A stretch of DNA of 6,016 bases from Thermoanaerobaculia bacterium (GTDB lineage Bacteria; Acidobacteriota; Thermoanaerobaculia; UBA5066): NCBI GenBank assembly GCA_017999215.1, contig JAGOBQ010000278.1, positions 1 to 6,016 on the forward strand, read 5' to 3'. How positions within the stretch are numbered: position 1 is the first letter of the stretch; every line of letters begins with the position of its first letter. Shown here piece after piece: positions 1 to 6,016 of the stretch. The notes below the pieces were generated by a model, which was given only the letters and a program-made list of their open reading frames with translations, made no database searches and was not told the DNA's origin. Made by a program: the position numbers and the translations under genes.

Positions 1-643
1 ACGTCGGGCCGTACTCCGCGAGGAACCGCTCCGCCGGCTCGTACGGGAGGTGCGGCTCGAAGATGTGGAAGAAGTAGAAGAAGGGCTGCCCGGCGCGCGC
101 CGAGATCCACTCCTTCGCGAACGCGAGCGTCGCGGCGCCGGGACGCTGGTAGCGCACGGTGGCGACGCCGGGGTCCGTCGGGACCGAGTCCTCGTAGTCG
201 TCGAACAGCGCGCCGATCCCCGTCTCCCGCCGGAGGACCCACGCCGAGACCGCCGCGCCCGTGGGCCGACCCTGCTCCTTCAGGAGCTTCGGGAGGCTCG
301 GGTGGCTCTCGCCGCGGAACGTGAAGCCGGAGTTGTTCCTCACCCCGTGCTCGGGAGGAATCGTCCCGGCGAGCATCGACGTGTGGGACGGGAGCGTCAT
401 CGGCGTCGGCGCGAAGGCCTGCTCGAAGAGCCAGGAGTCGGCGGCGAGCCGGTCGAGGTGCGGCGTGCGGACTTTTCCCCAGCCGTAGGCCGGCAGCCGG
501 TCGGAGCGGAGCGTGTCGATGGAGACGAGGACGACCGGAGCGTCGGGGAAGGTCCCGACGCCGCCGGGCGTCTCCGCGGAGCGGCGGCAGGCCGGGCCCG
601 CCAGAGCGACGGCAGCGAGGAGTACGACGACTCGGGTCTTCAC
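1..643 (-). CDS. Sulfatase-like (alkaline phosphatase superfamily) lipoprotein, copy 3; 3' part outside window
   Basis: I read 214 codons from a GTG start at 643-641; the frame is still open at the window edge, so the C-terminal half is missing. The N-terminus is a short signal peptide (hydrophobic about residues 4-16) ending LAGPAC, with Cys19 as a non-canonical lipobox candidate. The catalytic N-lobe follows: S-I-D-T-L-R-S-D-R (metal-ligand Asp43), P-M-T-L-P-S-H-T-S-M (Thr83 where sulfatases have Cys/Ser), and F-E-P-H-L-P-Y at 195-201. These align with copies 1 and 2 upstream, but this copy is more diverged. The start overlaps the stop of copy 2 by 4 bp (GTGA) and has a strong AAGGAGG Shine-Dalgarno 5 nt upstream, which together fix the start. 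The second metal site (SDHGE) and any TPR domain would lie beyond position 1. The family assignment is firm; the substrate is unknown. T-L-P-S-H argues against a formylglycine sulfatase. Confidence 0.9.
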   Translation of the reverse strand, partial: MKTRVVVLLAAVALAGPACRRSAETPGGVGTFPDAPVVLVSIDTLRSDRLPAYGWGKVRTPHLDRLAADSWLFEQAFAPTPMTLPSHTSMLAGTIPPEHGVRNNSGFTFRGESHPSLPKLLKEQGRPTGAAVSAWVLRRETGIGALFDDYEDSVPTDPGVATVRYQRPGAATLAFAKEWISARAGQPFFYFFHIFEPHLPYEPAERFLAEYGPT

Positions 644-2841
644 GGCGTCCTCCTTCCGCCCGGCGCGGCGCTGGCCCGCGATCCGGCCTCGGCCCGGACG
701 CGGCTCGCGCCGGCGGCGTCGCCGAGCCTCTCCAGGAGCTCCGCGGCCGCGGCGTACGCGGCCGGCCCCTCGGCGGCGGCGATCATCTCGTCGACCGCGC
801 TCCGCGCCTCGGTAGCCCGCCCGCGGCTGGCCCGCAGGAGGACGAGCGTCTGCCACGCCGGGAGGTAGCCCGGGAAGCGGCGCGTCTCCGCGAGGACCTC
901 CGCCTCCGCCTCCTCCCACCGGCCGAGCCGGCCGAGGAGGTTCCCGCGCAGGAACCGGTAGCCGGCGAGGTCGTCGAGCCCCCGCTCGCCGACCGTCTCC
1001 CGCAGCTTCTCCGTCATCGCGAGGGCCTCCTCGAAGCGGCCGCCGCTCGCGAGGACGTCGGCGAGGACGAGCCAGGAGCGCTTCCTTCCCGGCCCCGTCT
1101 CGAGGGAGCGCTTCGCCTCCGCCTCGGCGCCGGCGAGGTCGCCCTTCCCGAGGAGGGCCCGCGCCTTCACCTCGTGCCCGCCCGTGTCGCCGCGCGCGAT
1201 CGCGAGGTCGGCGTGGCGGATCGCCTCGTCGGGACGACCGACCTGGAGGCAGAGGTTCGCCACGGAGAGGAGGTAGTTCGTCCGGTCGGCCGGCGAGAGC
1301 TCCACCGTCTTCCGAATCGCCGCCACGGCCTCGTCGGTCCGTCCGAGGCGGGCGAGCCCCTGCGCGTACGCTTCCCAGGCGTCGACGAGGCGCGGGTTCC
1401 TCTGAAGGAGCACTCGGAGCGTCTCGACGCTCTCGACGGTCCGTCCCCCCTTCAGCAGGCCGAGGCCGCGCTTGAGCTGCTCCAGGGTGCCGATCTCGTC
1501 CTTCGGATCGGGGAGCGCGCCGCCGCCGGCCGTCGTCATCGTCACGTAGCCGAGGGAGGCGAGCTTCTTCGCCTCCTCCTCGTCCACCGCCGACGGCTCG
1601 ACGAACGGGCTCCTCCGCCTCTCGGCCTCGGCCATCATCGCCCGCACGGGGCCGGCCTTCTCCTCGATCCGGTTCTTCGTCTCCGCCGGGTCGGTCGCGA
1701 GGTCGTAGAGCTCGGGGCGGGGAGCGTCGACGTAGTGCCACGTCCCGTCGACGACGGAACGCAGCTCGCTCCAGCCGAAGCGGATCCTCGGGTAGAACGT
1801 CTCGGCGAAGAGGCGGCGCTCGGGCGCGGCCCCGCCCGCGGCGAGCCGGGCGAGCGAGACGGTCCCCAGCGGCGGGACGAAACCCGGCAGACCGACGACG
1901 TCGGCCACCGTCGGGAGGACGTCGAGGAGCTGAACGGGCGTCTCCACGCGCGTCCCGGCGAGAGGCGGGCGCTCCCCCGCCTTCGCGGACGGGAGCTTGA
2001 CGAGGAGCGGCACCTGGAGCGCCTCGCGATAGAGGAAGACGCCGTGCTCCTCCTCGCCGTGGTCGCCGAGCCCCTCGCCGTGGTCGGAGAGAAAGACGAC
2101 GAGCGACTTCTCGTAGAGGCCGCGGCGCTTCAGTCCGTCGAGGAAGACGCCGACCGCCGCGTCGGCGGCGGCCACCTCGGCGTCGTACGGGTCGGCGAAG
2201 CGGCTCCGGTACGGTTCGGGCGCCTCGTACGGCGCGTGCGGCTCGAAGAGGTGGAGGAACGCGAAGAAGCGCTCCCCCTTCACGCCCCCGAGCCACTCCT
2301 CGAGGCGCTCGACCGTCTCCCGACCGGGCCTCTGGACGCGGTTCGCCGCGAGCCCCGGCTCCGAGGGCTCGATCCGGTCTTCCCAGCGGTCGAAGCCGCG
2401 GGCGATGCCCGTGCTCCCCGAAAGGACGACGCACGAGACCGCCCCGCCCGTCTCGTAGCCTTCCCTCTTCAGGAGGTCGGCGAGCGTGGGAGGCGACGTC
2501 CCGAGCCGGTAGCCGCCGTTGTCGAGGACCCGGTGGGCGCCGGGGAGGACGCCCGTGAAGAGCGAGGAGTGCGCCGGAAGCGTGAGCGGGACCGGGCTCC
2601 AGGCGCTCTCGAAGAGGATGGAGTCCTCGCGCAGCGCCGAGAGCGCGGGGGTGACGCCCGAGACGTAGCCGTAGAACGGGAGTCGATCGGAGCGGAGCGT
2701 GTCGACGACGATCAGGACGACGGGCGCGCCGGGGACGCTCCGGACTTCGCCCTCCGGCTTCGCCGAACGCCGGCAGGCCGGAGCGAGGAGCGACACGACC
2801 GCGAGGGCGAGCGCCGCGGAGGGGAGGCCGGCGCGCTTCAT
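640..2841 (-). CDS. Sulfatase-like hydrolase/transferase fused to TPR repeats, predicted lipoprotein, copy 2
   Basis: This 733-residue protein is complete. Residues 1-22 are a signal peptide (MKR, then a hydrophobic core) ending LLAPAC; Cys23 is the likely lipidation site, although Pro at -2 makes the lipobox imperfect. Residues about 40-410 form the sulfatase/alkaline phosphatase-superfamily domain: V-V-D-T-L-R-S-D-R (Asp47), P-L-T-L-P-A-H-S-S-L (Thr87 in the nucleophile position), F-E-P-H-A-P-Y (199-205), and S-D-H-G-E-G-L-G-D-H-G-E (252-263; Asp253/His254 as metal ligands). A linker at about 418-452 contains AVDEEEAKKL and LGYVT. Residues about 460-707 hold roughly seven TPR-like helical pairs, for example around 467-500, 501-534, 602-640 and 641-674. 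The ATG overlaps the stop of copy 1 (ATGA) and is preceded by GGGAGGG 4 nt upstream; its own stop overlaps copy 3. Probably periplasmic or surface-exposed. TPRs suggest protein-protein contacts. The substrate cannot be read from sequence; Thr87 is unlike classical FGly sulfatases. Confidence 0.95.
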   Translation of the reverse strand: MKRAGLPSAALALAVVSLLAPACRRSAKPEGEVRSVPGAPVVLIVVDTLRSDRLPFYGYVSGVTPALSALREDSILFESAWSPVPLTLPAHSSLFTGVLPGAHRVLDNGGYRLGTSPPTLADLLKREGYETGGAVSCVVLSGSTGIARGFDRWEDRIEPSEPGLAANRVQRPGRETVERLEEWLGGVKGERFFAFLHLFEPHAPYEAPEPYRSRFADPYDAEVAAADAAVGVFLDGLKRRGLYEKSLVVFLSDHGEGLGDHGEEEHGVFLYREALQVPLLVKLPSAKAGERPPLAGTRVETPVQLLDVLPTVADVVGLPGFVPPLGTVSLARLAAGGAAPERRLFAETFYPRIRFGWSELRSVVDGTWHYVDAPRPELYDLATDPAETKNRIEEKAGPVRAMMAEAERRRSPFVEPSAVDEEEAKKLASLGYVTMTTAGGGALPDPKDEIGTLEQLKRGLGLLKGGRTVESVETLRVLLQRNPRLVDAWEAYAQGLARLGRTDEAVAAIRKTVELSPADRTNYLLSVANLCLQVGRPDEAIRHADLAIARGDTGGHEVKARALLGKGDLAGAEAEAKRSLETGPGRKRSWLVLADVLASGGRFEEALAMTEKLRETVGERGLDDLAGYRFLRGNLLGRLGRWEEAEAEVLAETRRFPGYLPAWQTLVLLRASRGRATEARSAVDEMIAAAEGPAAYAAAAELLERLGDAAGASRVRAEAGSRASAAPGGRRTP
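649..655 (-). promoter_or_regulatory. Ribosome binding site of copy 3
   Basis: The minus strand reads AAGGAGG followed by 5 nt (ACGCC) and then GTG at 643-641. It is the best Shine-Dalgarno match in the window, lies inside the last codons of copy 2, and serves the GTG start that overlaps the copy 2 stop. It supports re-initiation or coupled translation and the choice of GTG as the start. Confidence 0.8.
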
Positions 2842-4934
2842 CGCGCCCTCCCGGCTTTCGCGCCTGCCTCGAGGCGCGCGAGGCGGAAGTCGCCCGGGAA
2901 CGAGCGCTTCGCCTCGGCGAGGAGCGCCGCCGCTTCCGTGGGCCGGCCGAAGCTCCGGAGGCTGACGATCGCGGTCACGTAGCCGTCCGGCGTCGGGACC
3001 GTCCGGGGGATCGCCGCGGCGCGGCGCGCCGCCTCGGCGAGGTCGCCGCTCACCGCCGCGAGGATCGCGAGGCCGGAGAGCGCCTCGACGCTTCTCGGAT
3101 GCGCTTCGAGCTCGGCCCGGTATTCCCGCTCGGCCTCAGGAAGGCGTTCCCGCCGGCCGAGCACCTCGGCCCTCGCGACGTGGAGGCCAGACGGCGGCGT
3201 GCCCGTCCGCGCGAGCCCTTCGTCCGCGATCCGGAGCGCCTCGTCGAGCTTCCCCTCCCTCAGAGCGACGCGCGCGAGGACGACGTCGGCGCGCCGCTCG
3301 CCGAACGTCCGGGCGAGCTCCGCGTGGCTTCGCGCCTCGTCGAGCCGCCCGGAGCGGAGCGCGAGCGCGGCGACGTCGGCGACGTAGTTCGAACGCCCCG
3401 GTGGCGACAGGGCGACGGTCTTCTTCAGCGCGGCCAGAGCCTCGTCCATCCGGCCGAGCCGCTCGTACGCGCTCGCGAGGACCTCCCAACCGTCCACGAG
3501 GCGCGGGTTCGCCTCGAGGACCTTCAGGAGGAGGGGAAGCGCCTCCGCGCTCCTCCCCGCCTCGTGCAGCCGGGTGGCCGCCTGGAGCGCGGTGAGGGAG
3601 CCGATCGCCTCCTTCGGGTCGGGGCGGGCGCCCCCGTCGTCCCGCGCCGTCCCCGTCAGGTAGCCGAGGGCCTGGAGCTTCTTCGCCGCCTCGGCGTCGA
3701 CCGCTTCCGGCGCGCGGAGCGGCGTCCGGCGCCGCTCGGTCTCGACGACCATCGATCGGAGCTCGGGGGGGCGCGTGGGCGCGAGGTTCGTCTTCTGAGC
3801 CGGGTCGGCCGCGACGTCGTAGAGCTCCGGCGTCGGCGCCTCGATGTAGTGGAAGCGCTCCGAGACGAGGGCTCTCAGCTCGCTCCAGCCGAGCCGGATG
3901 CGCGGGCTGTAGTTCTCGGCGAAGACGCGCCGGTCGGGCGCCGGGGCGCCCCCCGCCAGCGCGGCGAGCGACATGGTTCCGGGCCTCTCCGGCGCCTTCG
4001 GGACGCCCACGAGGCCGAGGAGCGTCGGGAAGAGGTCGGTCAGCTGGACCGGAGCCGCCACCGTCCCCCCCGCGAGGGCGTTACCGGGAAGCTTCATCAG
4101 GAGCGGCACCTGGATCGACTCGCGGTAGAGGAAGATGCCGTGCTGCTGCTCGCCGTGGTCGCCGAGCCCCTCGCCGTGGTCGGAGAGGAAGACGACGATC
4201 GCCCGGTCGTAGACGCCGAGGCGCTTCAGCTCCGCGAGGAACGTCCCGACGATCTCGTCCGAGGCGGCCACCTCGGCGTCGTACGGGTCGCTCCAGCGCG
4301 AGCGGTGCGGCTCCGGCGCGGCGTACGGCGCGTGCGGCTCGTAGGTGTGGAGGAACGCGAAGAACGGCTGAGCGGCCCGCTCCCGGATCCACGTGGCGAG
4401 GAGCGCGGCGGTCTCCCCGCCCGGCCGCTCGACGAAGTCGAGCATCGAGACCTCTCCCCGCGCCTCGACTTTGTCTTCCCAGAGGTCGAAGCCCCTCCCG
4501 ATGCCGCTCGCGCCGGCGAGGACCGCCGCAGAGACGGCCCCGCCCGTCGCGTAGCCGTGCCCCTTCAGCAGCTCGGCGAGCGTCGGCTCGCCGGCCGGGA
4601 GGCGGTATCCCGCGTTGTCGAGGACTCCGTGCCCTCCCGGTTCGAGGCCGGTGAAGAGCGACGCGTGCGCCGGGAGGGTGAGCGGCACGTGGCTGTAGGC
4701 CCGGTCGAAGAGGACGGCGTCCTTCCGGAACGCGTCGAGGGCAGGGGTCTCGACTCCGCGGTGCCCGTACATCGGAAGGCGGTCGGAGCGGAGCGTGTCG
4801 ACGGAGACGACGACGATCGGAGCCTTCGGAAACCGCAGGTGGGGCACGGCCGGGCCGCCGCGCGAGCAGGCGGCCACCGAGACCGCGGAGGCCGCGAGGA
4901 GGAGGACGCCGGGACTGAGCCGGTGACGCTTCAT
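2838..4934 (-). CDS. Sulfatase-like hydrolase/transferase fused to TPR repeats, predicted lipoprotein, copy 1 (first gene of operon)
   Basis: The chosen start gives 698 residues. Three in-frame ATGs exist at 4955, 4949 and 4934. I prefer 4934 because it gives MKR plus a hydrophobic core and puts the lipobox Cys (SVAAC, canonical V-A-A-C) at residue 23, exactly as in copy 2. It also has a weak GGA about 4-5 nt upstream, while 4955 has no clear ribosome site. From 4934 the marks are S-V-D-T-L-R-S-D-R (Asp46), P-L-T-L-P-A-H-A-S-L (Thr86 in the nucleophile position), Y-E-P-H-A-P-Y (198-204), S-D-H-G-E-G-L-G-D-H-G-E (251-262), linker AVDAEAAKKL...LGYLT (about 411-427), and TPR-like repeats over about 455-690. 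Architecture and length match copy 2 throughout, so the pair are tandem paralogues. The gene begins about 65-70 nt after the upstream receptor terminator, so it probably has its own promoter in that short gap, though I cannot point to one. The stop overlaps the ATG of copy 2. Enzyme class is likely; substrate unknown. Confidence 0.93.
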   Translation of the reverse strand: MKRHRLSPGVLLLAASAVSVAACSRGGPAVPHLRFPKAPIVVVSVDTLRSDRLPMYGHRGVETPALDAFRKDAVLFDRAYSHVPLTLPAHASLFTGLEPGGHGVLDNAGYRLPAGEPTLAELLKGHGYATGGAVSAAVLAGASGIGRGFDLWEDKVEARGEVSMLDFVERPGGETAALLATWIRERAAQPFFAFLHTYEPHAPYAAPEPHRSRWSDPYDAEVAASDEIVGTFLAELKRLGVYDRAIVVFLSDHGEGLGDHGEQQHGIFLYRESIQVPLLMKLPGNALAGGTVAAPVQLTDLFPTLLGLVGVPKAPERPGTMSLAALAGGAPAPDRRVFAENYSPRIRLGWSELRALVSERFHYIEAPTPELYDVAADPAQKTNLAPTRPPELRSMVVETERRRTPLRAPEAVDAEAAKKLQALGYLTGTARDDGGARPDPKEAIGSLTALQAATRLHEAGRSAEALPLLLKVLEANPRLVDGWEVLASAYERLGRMDEALAALKKTVALSPPGRSNYVADVAALALRSGRLDEARSHAELARTFGERRADVVLARVALREGKLDEALRIADEGLARTGTPPSGLHVARAEVLGRRERLPEAEREYRAELEAHPRSVEALSGLAILAAVSGDLAEAARRAAAIPRTVPTPDGYVTAIVSLRSFGRPTEAAALLAEAKRSFPGDFRLARLEAGAKAGRAR
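2846..2852 (-). promoter_or_regulatory. Ribosome binding site of copy 2
   Basis: The minus strand reads GGGAGGG, then CGCG, then ATG at 2841-2839. The site lies within the 3' end of copy 1 and sits just before the ATGA overlap, so copy 2 is probably translated by coupling to copy 1 as well as by its own site. Spacing of 4 nt is slightly short but usable. Confidence 0.65.
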
Positions 4935-4999
4935 CGGTTCCGTTCTCATTCGCATTCGAGGATATCCCGCCGCCCCGAGGGGGCCCTCTCTGAGACGAG
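4935..4999 (-). other. Short leader between terminator and copy 1; presumed promoter region, no promoter identified
   Basis: About 65 bases lie between the terminator T run and the preferred start of copy 1. If the terminator works, the operon promoter must lie here or overlap the terminator. I see only a GATATC-like stretch (around 4960-4965) that could be a -10 element, without a convincing -35 partner. Part of this stretch (4935-4955) may be coding if translation begins at the outermost ATG. Confidence 0.3.
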
Positions 5000-5033
5000 A
5001 AAAGGCCCCCCCGGCCCGAAGGCCGGGGGGGCC
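5000..5033 (-). terminator. Intrinsic (rho-independent) terminator after the TonB-dependent receptor gene
   Basis: A perfect 13-bp inverted repeat has arms at 5021-5033 and 5004-5016 around a 4-nt loop at 5017-5020. On the minus strand the RNA reads GGCCCCCCCGGCC-UUCG-GGCCGGGGGGGCC followed by UUUUCUC (T run 5003-5000). The loop with its closing pair is C(UUCG)G, a well-known extra-stable tetraloop. It begins 24 nt after the receptor stop codon, and the T run is only on the minus-strand side, so it ends the receptor transcript rather than anything from the other direction. It should separate the receptor from the sulfatase-like operon. Confidence 0.92.
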
Positions 5034-5057
5034 GGGATACCCGAAAGGGGCGTTCCG

Positions 5058-6016
5058 CTAGAAGCGGATGCCCATGGAGACAAAGTACCGGCGCGGGATC
5101 TGGTAGTTGGCGGCGCTCGTCGGCTTGCCGAAGTTGGCGCCCTTCCTCCAGTTCACGCCCTCGACCGGCTGCTCGGTGAAGGGGTTGAAAGTCTTGACGT
5201 TCGCCGTGACGGACGTGTTGACGGCCGTGACTCCGTCCGCGTTGAAGACGTTCAGGATCTGCGGCTGGACGAAAACCTCGAACTTGCCGATGTTCGCGCT
5301 GAGGTTGACGGAAAGGTCCGTCCTCCAGATGTCGTCGGTCCGGTAGGCGTCGCGCGCCGTGTAATAGTAGGCCACGCGGCTGGGCGGCTGGACGTAGCCG
5401 GGGTTCGTCACGTAGGGAATCTTCGTTTCGTCATCCACCATGTTGATGTTGCCGACGGCGCCGTACGGCGTGCCGGTATCCCACGACTGGATGATGCCGG
5501 GGGTGATCCCGACCATCCCGACACGGAAGTCGTACGTACCAACGAGGCGGACGCGGTGCCGCTGGTCCTGCGAGAGGGAGCCGCGCGGTCCGTTCCACTT
5601 CAGGTCGAGGTACTCGGGGTAGCTCTCGAACGCCGCGGTGACGGGGCCGGAGCCGCTCGTCTCGCCGACGAAGTTGCCGATCATGTGCGACCAGGTCCAG
5701 TTGGCGGCGAGGTTGAGGCTCCCGTGCCGCCAGGCGAGGGACGAGTGAAGGCCCGTGTACTCGCGCTCGGGGACGTTCGAGTTGATGATGTAGCCGAGGT
5801 CGAACTCGTCACCCAGGTCGCTCGTCACCTGACCCGTCGTCATGTCGCGCTTGGTGGAGTAGAAGTCCTTGTACTCGCGGCGGACGATGTCCGTGCGGAA
5901 GTTGATCTTCCGGATGGTGCCGCCGAAGCCGAGGACGTACTCGTTCACCTTGGGGGAGGAGAGCGCGTCCTGGATGAGGAGGTTGACGCCCGGGACCGAG
6001 GCGGCGTCAGACGGCC
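5058..6016 (-). CDS. TonB-dependent receptor / Oar-like outer-membrane protein, C-terminal beta-barrel part; 5' end outside window
   Basis: The reading frame is open to the window edge and ends with TAG at 5060-5058; about 318 residues are visible. A GTG at 5948-5946 could be taken as a start, but 22 in-frame codons upstream of it continue the same barrel pattern (VPGVNLLIQDA...), so the gene begins beyond 6016. Alternating aromatic/polar strands, many Tyr/Trp/Asn, and short turns are typical of an outer-membrane barrel. The segments DQRHRVRLVGTYDF, FRTD(I/L)-type strands, FEVFVQPQILNVFN, and the end RRYFVSMGIRF with terminal Phe (the BAM recognition signal) resemble the C-terminus of Oar/carboxypeptidase-regulatory-like TonB-dependent receptors abundant in Acidobacteriota. 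The plug and N-terminal domain are not visible, so transport substrate cannot be guessed. Base composition is lower in GC than the downstream genes. A strong terminator follows the stop. Confidence 0.88.
   Translation of the reverse strand, partial: PSDAASVPGVNLLIQDALSSPKVNEYVLGFGGTIRKINFRTDIVRREYKDFYSTKRDMTTGQVTSDLGDEFDLGYIINSNVPEREYTGLHSSLAWRHGSLNLAANWTWSHMIGNFVGETSGSGPVTAAFESYPEYLDLKWNGPRGSLSQDQRHRVRLVGTYDFRVGMVGITPGIIQSWDTGTPYGAVGNINMVDDETKIPYVTNPGYVQPPSRVAYYYTARDAYRTDDIWRTDLSVNLSANIGKFEVFVQPQILNVFNADGVTAVNTSVTANVKTFNPFTEQPVEGVNWRKGANFGKPTSAANYQIPRRYFVSMGIRF

Noticed and set aside
50..868. Plus-strand open frame of about 270 codons
   Set aside because: It is antisense to copies 3 and 2, its translation is Arg-rich and low in complexity, and it has no family resemblance; the minus-strand frames carry clear sulfatase motifs.
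2053..2086. Direct repeat ctcgccgtggtcg spaced 21 bases apart (also near 4149)
   Set aside because: The two units encode the two DHGE parts of the conserved SDHGEGLGDHGE motif, so it is protein constraint rather than a DNA repeat element.
1174..2982. Plus-strand open frame of about 600 codons antisense to copies 1 and 2
   Set aside because: It is a mirror of the GC-rich codon pattern of the minus-strand genes. Its translation is low-complexity Arg/Glu/Ala/Leu-rich with no recognisable motif, and it runs across the junction of two well-supported genes.
3136..4392. Short minus-strand frames (3136-3489, 4081-4392) inside copy 1
   Set aside because: They are out-of-frame shadows within the TPR and catalytic regions of copy 1, with Arg/Ala-rich translations and no motifs.
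4956..4999. GATATC as the -10 element of an operon promoter
   Set aside because: No matching -35 element at proper spacing, and promoter consensus for this lineage is not known to me; listed only as a presumed promoter region.
5946..5948. GTG as the start of the receptor gene
   Set aside because: The frame continues upstream without a stop to the window edge and the upstream 22 codons look like barrel sequence, so the visible GTG is an internal Val codon.
1..6016. tRNA, rRNA, CRISPR array, insertion sequence or riboswitch
   Set aside because: I saw no regularly spaced repeats, no terminal inverted repeats or transposase motifs, and no RNA-gene signature; nearly all bases are covered by the four protein genes.

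Overview
The window looks like bacterial chromosome of high GC content, with all genes on the minus strand. The best guess for the source is an Acidobacteriota (Thermoanaerobaculia-like) or related soil/sediment Gram-negative lineage. This rests on two family-level impressions: an Oar-like TonB-dependent outer-membrane receptor of the type abundant in Acidobacteriota, and lipoprotein 'sulfatase-like domain + TPR' fusions that are common in the same group. No rRNA or other marker gene is present, so the taxonomy is inference.

Layout, read in the direction of transcription (high to low coordinates). First is the C-terminal part of a TonB-dependent receptor-like beta-barrel (5058-6016; its N-terminus lies outside the window). 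A strong intrinsic terminator follows at about 5000-5033, a perfect 13-bp GC stem with a UUCG loop and a T run. Then come three tandem paralogous genes of the alkaline phosphatase/sulfatase superfamily: copy 1 (2838-4934, possibly starting at 4955), copy 2 (640-2841) and copy 3 (1-643, cut off by the window edge). The three are joined by two 4-bp stop/start overlaps (ATGA and GTGA), so they almost certainly form one translationally coupled operon. There is no gene-free stretch longer than about 125 bases.

Each sulfatase-like protein starts with a signal peptide ending in a lipobox-like Cys, so they are probably exported, lipid-anchored and facing the periplasm or cell surface. Copies 1 and 2 carry a catalytic domain of about 400 residues, a conserved linker (AVD..E.AKKL..LGY.T) and about seven C-terminal TPR-like repeats. 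In all three copies the usual formylglycine-forming C/S-x-P-x-R motif is replaced by T-L-P-[A/S]-H, and the usual N-terminal Asp-Asp metal pair is D-T. These are therefore unlikely to be classical FGly sulfatases. A Thr-dependent hydrolase or transferase is a better working model, with an unknown substrate.

The neighbourhood of an outer-membrane receptor and several lipoprotein hydrolase-like enzymes resembles a nutrient-scavenging locus. However, the terminator separates the two transcription units and a functional link is only a hypothesis. The window is fairly ordinary apart from the triplicated, Thr-variant enzyme cassette.
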